From Pyrenophora tritici-repentis (lineage: Eukaryota; Ascomycota; Dothideomycetes; Pleosporales; Pleosporaceae), in contig NC_089391.1 in assembly GCF_003171515.1 (NCBI RefSeq), positions 4,216,001-4,280,000 of the forward strand: a stretch of 64,000 nt of DNA, in the 5' to 3' direction. Of the stretch, positions 56,101 through 64,000 are shown piece after piece. Below the pieces are notes generated by a model, which saw nothing but the letters and a program-made list of their open reading frames with translations, was not told the DNA's origin and made no database searches. The stretch's first letter is position 1. The number at the start of each line of letters is the position of its first letter. The position numbers were made by a program, and so were the translations under genes.

Positions 56101-57352
56101 CAACTGCATACTATTTGGAGCGCTCGTGTTGGTAGAGTTCCATTGGCCACCAGAGGTCGTGCTTAGATATAGTCTGCATCCAGTCGAGGTGATTGCCATC
56201 AACGACATATTGTCCGCTTCTGTGCTTGTGATGGGCGTCAGGCTAACAACTCGCATGTTGCTCAGAGCGGCGGCTGAGCGTACAATATGGCCACACATTG
56301 TCTCGATTTGGTCTCGTGTGCGGGTAAGGGCGCTCTCGAGAATGTTGGAATCTCGCATGTAGTAGACTTTGATAGTGCCATTGGTCGAAAGCGTATAGAG
56401 AACTTTCCGGGTGTCGTCAATAACCATGTCCTGTATGCCATCTACTTTCGCGGGCCCGTAGAATGGGAGTGAGGGTAAGCCAATGGATGGCGTGACGTGA
56501 TTCGTCTTGCTGCACTTGCTGGAGAACCACTTGTCCTCCTGCTGGTAGTTCAGCTCGTATACGTCTTCTGTATGGCCGTCGCCAAAGAAGATGCGCCCTG
56601 TTGCTGCCGAGCCGGCAATGGCGGTCACGTTGATCTTCCTAACCGACGTCGACAGCCCCGTCCGGTACATTGTGATGCCATGCACACCCTCAGGCCCCCG
56701 TTGGCATTCGATGGCGATGAGGAAAATGTCTGACACGGTCGCGACAACGAGGAGGTATTCGATGCTTGGGACGAAGACACCGGCCCGCGGCTTGACCAGC
56801 TTCACGCACGTAATATTACTGGGCTGCTCTTCGAAACCGACTAGCTCGGGGTTCGGGTGCGTGTAGTCCCAAAGGTAGACCTGGTTGTCCACGACCACCC
56901 AGGCGTGGTTGATCTCGGCGAACAGGCCCATGCTCGTCGACATTTGCGTATGGTCGACCTGCTCAAACACGGCCTCTGGGAGCTTGTAGGAGCGCAATTT
57001 CTGAAAGGGCATCCATGCTGGACTTTGCGGTATCTCGTATTCACCAGTGACGCCCTCTATGCTGTGTTAGCCCTCCAACCACTATCCTAGTGTTTCCTAG
57101 CTACTCACGTCCTATGTACGCCTCCAGTGCTGGGAACCGATTGTCCCTGTCCAGCATGCTGTTTATGGTCCGCGATGCGCGATCGATGGGGCTTTCTGCT
57201 GGCGGTGCAGGCAGCGCTTGCTGCTGCTGCTGCTGCTGAGGTTGCGACATTGACCCTGTTCGTGTGAATCCAGGCCGGTTCGGTGCTGGAGTATTAACAA
57301 AGGCGCCGGGAGTAGGGCGCTGAGGCGTCGCGGGCGCCATCTGAAAAGCCAT
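53110..57352 (-). CDS. NUP170: Nucleoporin Nup155/Nup170 family
   Basis: Four exons: 57352-57109, 57056-54618, 54565-53817, 53769-53110; introns of 52, 52 and 47 bp with GTGAGT/GTAAGC/GTAAGT donors. Total 1363 residues, as usual for the family. The N-terminus has a Q-run. Residues about 90-520 form the Nup133/Nup155-type beta-propeller (YEIPQSPAWMPFQK, HAWVVVDNQVYLWDY, DTRKVLYTLSTNGTIKVY). The remainder is an alpha-solenoid (Nucleoporin_C), with LYHDYADQAAYYDICLLIYH typical of the family. It is an inner-ring scaffold protein of the nuclear pore. Divergent from AIM41 with about 500 bp between. Confidence 0.95.
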
Positions 57353-57829
57353 GATGGATTGGCTTTGGAGTTCCAAGGTTGGCGTGTTGCGCGCAGAGAC
57401 AACAAGAGCTAGGTTGGTGACGCGCCGCGGAAACACGTGCACATTAGCGCGCAGACAGACCCAGGAACAGTGGGAGAAGAAAGGCGCGCAGTAGACGATG
57501 TACAGGAAAACGTGCCCCAGCGGAATTGCGACTCGAAAAAAAGGATGGTCCCGACTGAAGCTCCAGATGCGCAAGTACAAAAGTGATGGACGAACCAGGA
57601 AATTTCTTGGCGGCAAGTGGTAGCTAGCTTCGGATTTGGTGCGTGCGTTGTTATGTCATACAGACTTTTGAATTGGCCTTTGCTACACTTCTGAGGATTA
57701 ATTGCTATTTGCAATTGACCCGTATCGAACCAATCGTCGTTCCTTTCGTTTTAGCCTGCTCCCGTCGCACCAAACTCACTCGCATTGTGCCAGAAGTTTT
57801 CATCCGACCTCACGCCTGCATTGCGTCCG

Positions 57830-57849
57830 CACACACACACACACACACA
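57830..57849 (+). repeat. (CA)10 microsatellite in the AIM41 leader
   Basis: A pure CA dinucleotide run immediately upstream of the start codon, within the probable 5' untranslated region. Confidence 0.95.
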
Positions 57850-57855
57850 TTCACC

Positions 57856-58401
57856 ATGTCACTCTTTCGTTCAACAATGCTACGCAGGCAGCTGCTCACC
57901 TCACGCTCTGTATGCCTTCGCTATTCCTCCACTTCGACCCCAGAAAACGTTGTGCTCCCTCGCCTACAGGCCGACTTGAAGAATGCCATGCGGTCCAAGA
58001 ACAAACCTGCACTCAACACGATCCGCGCAATACAAGCTGAGATCATCAACGCCTCCAAGACAGCCAAGCCCATCACCACAGACAGCGCCCTCTACTCTCT
58101 CATTCAAAAGCAAATCAAGTCCTCCTCAGCATCGATTGAGGAGTTCCGAAATGCCAAGAGAGAGGACCTGGTGGAGAAGGAGCAAGCACAGCTAGATGTG
58201 CTGCAGGGGTACTCCGGGGAGATACCGACTGTTGGCGAGAGTGAAATTGACGAGCTGGTGAAGAGCGCTCTTGAAGGCCTAGAGGAAGGCAAAAGGAGCG
58301 CTGGACATGTCATGGGCAGGGTCATGAGCAGTATCAAGGGCCGAGCCGTAGACTCCGAATATGTGTCCAAGAAGATACAAGAGGTTGTTGGAGCCAAGTG
58401 A
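57856..58401 (+). CDS. AIM41: AIM41 / YqeY-like (GatB/YqeY) mitochondrial protein
   Basis: 181 residues, single exon. The N-terminus MSLFRSTMLRRQLLTSRSV is Arg-rich and amphipathic, a typical mitochondrial presequence. The YqeY domain follows: LQADLKNAMRSKNKPALNTI, IQKQIKSSSASIEEFRNAKR, DLVEKEQAQLDVLQGYSG, and the C-terminal GHVMGRVMSSIKGRAVDSEY. YqeY domains resemble the tail of amidotransferase GatB; yeast Aim41 is mitochondrial with an uncertain role. I started at 57856 because the upstream open frame (to 57643) covers the CA repeat and is not conserved-looking. Confidence 0.93.
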   Translation: MSLFRSTMLRRQLLTSRSVCLRYSSTSTPENVVLPRLQADLKNAMRSKNKPALNTIRAIQAEIINASKTAKPITTDSALYSLIQKQIKSSSASIEEFRNAKREDLVEKEQAQLDVLQGYSGEIPTVGESEIDELVKSALEGLEEGKRSAGHVMGRVMSSIKGRAVDSEYVSKKIQEVVGAK

Positions 58402-59254
58402 GGCGTGTCTGAGACTGTATGAATACTGTACATATCATTACGTAGATTACAAACTCTCCCTTTTACCAAGTGAGACACGGAGCGGATATGCCCCAACAGA
58501 AACATCCAACTCAACGTGTTGGCGTCTGTTGGACGGTGTTGGAATTTTGCCTAGAGGTAGCCCAAGGCGGGACCCCGTTCGCCAGATATGCACCCACGAC
58601 GCGCACTGGTGTTGTGTGGCTGTGTGGCTGCAGGAACATTCTAGCCGGAGGGCGCCGTCAAGCTTGCTTAGTAAATGACGTCATTCGCATCTCAGAACAG
58701 CCGGGTGGGCACACCTCGCAGTCACGGTGAAATTCTAGTAGGGATAGCCTTGTATGCAGCAACGCCTTGGGTAACAAGATGCAAATGTCGTTCGTCTCTA
58801 GATTGGCGAAGACAGTGTAGTAGAAGGACTAAAAAGACGCTGAAAACGCCCAACATGAACGCCCAACACGCCGCTCACATGAAACGTAGGCAAGGCTTGT
58901 CGGTAACAAATGTGGATTGAACATCAGGGGTCTCCACACATGACCGAGATTGATTGACGCCAGGCCTCGACGTGCAGGGAGGACACACCTATGACATAGC
59001 CCATCGCGAATCCTGCATATGCTTCGGGCAAAGTTGGTTACGCATACCACCAAATCCCCGAAACGTGCGCGCCCAAGTCTTTATATTCCTGCAAATCCAC
59101 TTGTTGTGCTGGATTTAATCTGCTGCAACAAAATCGCCGGCCTTTTAGTCTCACTCAACCCGTTGTTGACATAGCTTGGACAGATAGCTGGTGCCCCGCA
59201 TCATACCACATACATCATCACGCAGTCAGTGCGACCCGCACGGGACCGTTCAGC
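58402..59254. other. Intergenic
   Basis: About 850 bp with no supported gene. It contains the AIM41 3' region and the promoter of the next gene. Confidence 0.5.
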
Positions 59255-61024
59255 ATGTCGGCCTATCGCTCCTCGACCGGCAACTTGGACCGCTTTGAAG
59301 AGCCGCCTCGCGGTGGTGGTGGTGGTGGTGAACGATGGGATCGTGACAGATTTGAGCGCATGAGGAGAGGCGGAGGGGGTGGTGGTGGTGGAAGTGGAGG
59401 CGGCAGCGTCGTCTCTGGTCATGGCCGTGGTCGTGACGACTATGAACACTTCCGCTTCCAAGAGCACGACCGCTTCCCTGGGGGCCATCGCGATGTCGAT
59501 ATCCATGAAGACCGCTCCCGCCGAGGTCCTCCAGTGATGGAACGAGAACGAGAGCGAGAACGATTTCATGAGGACGAGCGCTTTGGACAACCCCCCCGTC
59601 GTGCCCCTACCGAGCTTTTCCATGAGCCCAGTTCATCCGAAATCGCAAATCAAGCCCTTGCTCCCTATCGCCGTAGATCTGTAATCGACAAAGATATCGA
59701 TATTGACATCGACATCAACGAGCGCCGACGCACCCCTCGTCCGCCCAAACCAGCACGGCCACAGTACATTCGACGACAATCGTCCCTCGACACCTTTGAC
59801 CGCCGACCTATGCCACGATATGGCGATGTTGAGAGGATTGAGCGATACGAAACCCACGAGTACCGACCACCGGCCAATGTCCCCATCCCACTTCCCATCC
59901 GCGAGCGCCGCCGATCGCCCCGTCATCACTTCGACGAGGAAGACGACTTTGAGGAGATCACATACGACGACCGTGGTGGTAGACGCCGGGAACGAGAAGA
60001 CTACCGCGAAGTCGAAGTTCACCGAGAGAAGAGCAGAGTACGAAGGAGCAAGAGCGTAGCAGCAAAGTCAACTCGCAGCTCCTCCATGTCTAGTTTCGAA
60101 GAGATTCAGCCTTCTCGCGCAACCTGGGGCAAGAAGGGCAAGACGAGACTCCCAAAGCGCCTGGTGAAGAAGCAAGCTGTCATCGATCTCGGCTACCCGT
60201 TCGAGGAAGAGGTATGTCATCCATTATCGATGTTGAAACGTTATTGACTGTAATAGGACGACTTCATCATTGTTACACGAGCGCTCGAGAAGGAACACAT
60301 CGACGAGGTCATTAAGGTTAGCGAGAACTACAAAGAAGGTACGTAATTTCCTATCCTCTTACTGTATCCTCTAACGATTTGCAGAGAAAATCACATACGT
60401 CTACGAGGAAAAGGTTGAAGATGCCCCGCCGCGACCACCCTCTGTTCATTCCGCCGCACCACCACCACCTCAGGAATACTACCCTCCACCACCTCCTTCA
60501 GTAATGCACGCGCCGCCTCCGCCTCCACCCATGCAATACGCTCAACCTCCCCCCACGGTAGTATACGCCCAACCACCGCCATCCCACCACGCCCCAACAG
60601 TCTACGCACACTCTGAGCGCGCCCCATCCCCTTCCGTCCACGAGCACGAGCGCTACGTTGAAATCGACCGCTCAGCCGCCATCCACGGCCCAGCGACCTC
60701 ATTCCTGCCCGAGCACCGTTCCCTTGTCATCCGCAAGGACGATCGCCGCTCTGAGCGTGACATCCGCGAGGAGATCCGATCACTGGAGGAAGAGCGCCGC
60801 ATGCTCAAGTATGAGCGCGAAGGCGACCGCGAGTATGAATTCATCGAGCGTGCGCCCAAGAAGGAGATTATGCGCGTTGACAGAGACCGAAAGGGTAGGT
60901 TAGCCCTTGTTCGCTCGGCCCATTAGAAAACGAACGAAATGTTGATTTTCCGGTGGATATAGTTGTACGAAAGGACCGACCCAACCCGAAGATTGTGGCC
61001 TTGGCTATGGGGGCGCTTTCATGA
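59255..61024 (+). CDS. DUF8035-type low-complexity protein
   Basis: Exons 59255-60211, 60257-60338, 60385-60894, 60963-61024; introns of 45, 46 and 68 bp. Total 536 residues. The N-terminus is Gly/Arg-rich (two poly-Gly runs) with an RERERER repeat and a (DI)n stretch near residue 150. A conserved fungal domain spans about residues 297-350: LPKRLVKKQAVIDLGYPFEE, then EDDFIIVTRALEKEHIDEVI, crossing the first intron, which I take to be DUF8035. A Pro-rich region, a charged coiled coil (DIREEIRSLEEERRMLKYER) and a short C-terminus ending KIVALAMGALS follow. Function unknown; disordered RNA-binding-like composition is suggestive only. Confidence 0.85.
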
Positions 61025-61307
61025 ATCGGTATGCACCGTTGCTGGCTCGACTTGGTATTTTTTGGATTCGGTTAGAGGGGCTGAAAGAAGAGTTTCTTGA
61101 TCAGGGTCGTTTCTTTCTTTCTGATAAAGTCTTTGTTTTTGGAAAATGGCTTGTTTCTTTCGGCGCGGATATACAGGATATCTTACGATGTTTATGATGA
61201 TTTTTGGATGAACACATGATTACCATGTACGATAATTTGCAGTAATGAAGTTATGAACCAGATTTACGAATCCATCTTCATCCCACTTGATATTCGCTGT
61301 TGACCCC

Positions 61308-61889
61308 TTAGATATTCTTCTTTGAAACCGGCTCCAAGCGATACTGCTTCGCAATCAAGCGATCCAACCTTGCATAGCAATCCAGCGTCATAAACACACC
61401 TATTCAAAACTTAGCCCACCCGTTCTCTCTCCCTCCCCACCCAGCACAGCACTTACCAAGCGCAAGATACCCCCCATACATGCCGCCCAAACCCCCTAAA
61501 CCCCTCTGCACCGCCGTCAATTCCCCCCACCCCAACATCTCACTCATACACACCACCGTCGTCAACGTCGTCTCCATGCCAAACACCAACAACGCAAGCG
61601 GCACCCTCGGATCCTCTCTCACCAACGCCGGTATCGCCCACAGCGTAAGCGGCAGGTGGAACAAAAGCTCAAGCCAGGTGAAAACCGGGAACCAGACTGG
61701 TGGGGAACCGGAGAAGAATCGGTCGCCGTAGGTGGTGGTGTACCAGGTGCGCAGGGCTAGGAGGGGCGTGGGGAGGACGGAAGATGGGTACAGTGGGGTT
61801 AGGTCGAAGCAGAGCATTATGGGGAGGTGAATGACGAAGAAGATGGAGTACAGGGTGTCTAATTTGCGGTGGAGGAGGGGGGTTGGCAT
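61308..61889 (-). CDS. EXPERA-domain membrane protein, TMEM97/sigma-2 receptor family
   Basis: Exon 1 61889-61457, intron 61400-61456 (GTAAGT...GAATAG), exon 2 61399-61308; 174 residues, matching the family length of about 170-180. Four predicted membrane segments: LYSIFFVIHLPIMLCFDLTP, VWFPVFTWLELLFHLPLTLW, LALLVFGMETTLTTVVCMSE and GGYLALGVFMTLDCYARL. The D-x-x-Y-x-x-FF-x-x-H start and the Glu in TWLELLFHLP fit the EXPERA domain. The lysine-rich end (KKNI) may be an ER retrieval signal. Related proteins act in sterol metabolism and trafficking. Confidence 0.87.
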
Positions 61890-63056
61890 GGTGGCGGTGG
61901 GCGAGGCGGATGCTGTTGTGGTGGTAGGGTTTTGAAGATGGTCCTGGGATGTTGTGGTGTCGTTGGTATTGCGTTTTTTTGCGGATGGACCGGGTGTTGT
62001 CGTGTTGTTGTCGTGTCAGCGGAGACGCGTGAGACGGGTCGGGGGTGGGGCGGCACCTTTTCCCCGAGCTTCGCAAGTGCAAGTGTTTGTGTGTGCCCAC
62101 ATGCTACTGTTGTTGGAGACTGGGGTATTTACGGGAAGATGCGATAGTTGTTCTCGCCATATTGTGGTAGTTGTGCGTTGATTCCTGTTTGGGGTCAGGG
62201 TCCAAACGATTGACCTCAACGTATGATCGTCATCTTTCGCTCTATGAGAGGCTTAGTCCTCGGGCGAAGTGGTGGCTTGTACGAGTTATAATCACAGTCA
62301 TCTCCCGTTGTCGCAGGTCGCGCTCATCTCTCCATCGCCGGTCATACCACCGACTCCATTAGGCGGCTTTTAGCCATGCGCGAGTAATCTCACGTCCCAT
62401 ATCCTTAGACAATGATGCTCAGGCTTTTTTACTGCTAGATTCTGAATGGCACGAATCTGCCGTCATCCAAGCGATAATTGGTGATGCCGACTCACCCGGT
62501 CGAGCTCGTCTTCGCCTCCATCACCATTACTACTACACTCCATCACATCTGACCACTCTAATCTCAGGCCAACCAGCAATTCAGCCTAAACAACCATCTC
62601 ACCGACCTTGGCGCGCGGACATTAACAAGCCCCAACGACATCAGCGACACATGCATCTCTGGTGCCAAGAATGGCGGAGCGGCTACCAAGGCTCCACATC
62701 CAACTCCTGCCCAATTAGTGGCGCTCAAGACTCCGCTTGGCGAGCTCAAGCCGCGTCCTAATGCTATGCCCAGGAGTTGGTTTCCGTACTTGGTAATTGC
62801 TTGTCAGGGTAAAGAGCTGGGCCGGGTGTGAGCAAGCGATGGTTCCGGAAGCCCTTTTTCCCCACAATCAGCGGTCCGAGCACTGGGGTGTTGGATGATT
62901 GCGGCACAGTGGCTTATGGGACGCTTATACATAAGAATGGCGTTGTGAAGGAAGGCGCTGCGAGATTTGCGGAGTTTCCTGGAGTTGTTGGATTGCAGAC
63001 TTTTTGTCTTCTTGAACCATCTATCCACCTCAATTGTTTGACCAAGGGATATCACC
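61890..63056. other. Intergenic between divergent genes
   Basis: About 1.17 kb. Pyrimidine/purine-skewed GGTGG-rich DNA at 61890-62050 next to the TMEM97-like gene; no coding region supported. Confidence 0.5.
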
Positions 63057-64000
63057 ATGGCTGGAGGTGGCGCTGGTCCGACCGGCTTCGATGCTGCACT
63101 TCAGAGACGTCAGGCCCTCATGGGCGCGAGTGGCCCTAGGGCCCTTGTGAAGAATGGAAAGGTCTTTCTCATCGCCTTGTTCGCCTGTCTTGGTGGTGTG
63201 CTCTACGGATACAACCAGGGCATGTTCAGCGGAATTTTGGCTATGCCCTCGTTCGGAAAACGTATGTAACTTCTTCCTTCCACGCCAACTGCTGCTTACA
63301 GACGAGGTAGAAACCGATGGGTACATTGATAATCCAACGCAAAAGGGATGGTTGACTGCGATCTTGGAACTCGGAGCTTGGTTTGGAGCCGTCATGTCGG
63401 GATTCGTGGCAGAGAGCATGTCACGAAAGTACGGCATCTTGATTGCGACCGCCGTTTTTATTGTTGGTGTCGTGGTACAAATCAGTGCTATTTCAGGTGG
63501 TCATGAAGAGATTCTCGCTGGCCGATTCATTACGTTCGTTTAATCCTCCGGTTTGAATGACTTGAACTCTACTAATGATCAACAGTGGTGTTGGCGTCGG
63601 TGGTCTCTCCGTCATTGTGCCCATGTACAACAGCGAATGCGCGCCTCCGTACGTAACGACTATTAATTTCCAGCTTTAGAGGATGCTAACTCCCACGCAG
63701 TGAAGTTCGTGGCGCACTCGTAGCTCTTCAACAACTTGCCATTACGTTCGGTATCATGATAAGTTTCTGGATCAACTACGGAACTAACTACATTGGCGGT
63801 ACAACACTCGAAACGCAGTCAAACGCCGCCTGGCTCGTTCCCATTTGTCTGCAGTTGCTTCCAGCTTTCATCCTCATCATCGGCATGATTTGGATGCCCT
63901 TCTCCCCCCGCTGGCTCGTCCACCACGGCCGCGAAGAAGAAGCTCGCAGTAACCTCGCCTCCCTGCGCAATCTACCTATTGACCACGAGCTCATTGAGTT
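63057..64000 (+). CDS. MFS sugar transporter, N-terminal part (runs off window)
   Basis: Exons 63057-63261, 63302-63533, 63586-63648, 63701 to beyond 64000; introns of 40, 52 and 52 bp (the second has a GTTCGT donor). About 266 residues are visible. TM1 carries LGGVLYGYNQGMFSGIL. The loop 2-3 signature is AESMSRKYG. TM4-5 region: GRFITGVGVGGLSVIVPMYN, CAPPEVRGALVALQQL. The family motif PESPRWL appears as FSPRWLVHHG. These place it in the sugar porter family of fungal hexose/quinate-type proton symporters at the plasma membrane; the substrate cannot be told. The remaining six helices lie beyond the window. Confidence 0.93.

Noticed and set aside
57101..57616. Upstream extension of the nucleoporin start by 88 residues
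   Set aside because: The extension is Cys/aromatic-rich and hydrophobic, unlike a nucleoporin N-terminus; the ATG at 57352 gives a typical start.
59201..59623. Thr/Ala-rich minus-strand ORF
   Set aside because: Antisense of the Gly/Arg-rich repeats of the DUF8035-type gene.
62828..63139. 103-codon ORF upstream of the transporter
   Set aside because: It runs out of frame into the transporter's first exon; the transporter motifs are in the ATG frame at 63057.
1..64000. CRISPR array, prophage or bacterial operon
   Set aside because: No regularly spaced repeat series; spliceosomal introns and RIP show a fungal nuclear genome. The only short tandem repeats are TIR modules, a CA run and coding repeats.

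Overview
The window is nuclear DNA of a filamentous ascomycete (Pezizomycotina; probably Dothideomycetes, though that rank is inference). The evidence is short 40-90 bp GT-AG introns, a Neurospora-type dispersed 5S rRNA sequence, typical fungal housekeeping genes, and AT-rich transposons whose reading frames are full of TAG/TAA codons where CAG/CAA is expected. That last pattern is the mark of repeat-induced point mutation (RIP).

Layout. Positions 1-41191 are a nested transposon cluster with no intact host gene; 41192-64000 is a gene-bearing, non-RIPped region. The oldest layer is a RIPped chromodomain Gypsy (Gypsy-2, about 32935-36669), interrupted by a RIPped Copia (Copia-2) and a RIPped Fot1/pogo-like DNA transposon (Pogo-1). 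Further right lie a degenerate gene split by Pogo-2 and a Pogo-3 fragment. On the left a third Copia family occurs twice in one structure: element B, whose 5' LTR tail is at position 1, and element A, inserted into B. Element A is duplicated as a giant inverted repeat with arms of about 7-8 kb. The 433 bp spacer of this palindrome is exactly a TIR-bounded MITE (9570-10002). The right arm was later split by two young, non-RIPped LTR elements: Copia-1 (17252-22696, identical 189 bp LTRs, TSD ACTAT) and the chromovirus Gypsy-1 (22703-30768, identical 171 bp LTRs, TSD CTATT). The left arm preserves the empty insertion site.

The most unusual observation is the MITE-centred palindrome, whose arms are nearly identical inside and diverged at the outer end. 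This suggests fold-back, break-induced copying and a template switch back into element B. The second is a RIPped but coherent, probably spliced antisense gene with a Cys-rich motif, lying between the RNase H domain and the 3' LTR of element A.

The gene region contains, in order: a broken CoA-binding-domain gene (+), a 5S rRNA gene or pseudogene (+), an SRR1-like gene (+), a proline-rich unknown (-), V-ATPase subunit e (+), ARV1 (-), nucleoporin Nup155/Nup170 (-), AIM41/YqeY-like (+), a DUF8035-type protein (+), a TMEM97/EXPERA membrane protein (-) and the 5' part of an MFS sugar transporter (+). These are unrelated housekeeping genes and not a cluster. Intron-exon structures were worked out by hand from reading-frame continuity and splice motifs.

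A caution: the frame breaks in Copia-1, Gypsy-1 and the CoA-binding gene, and several palindrome arm differences, are one-base changes, many of them in homopolymers. Some may be sequencing or consensus errors.
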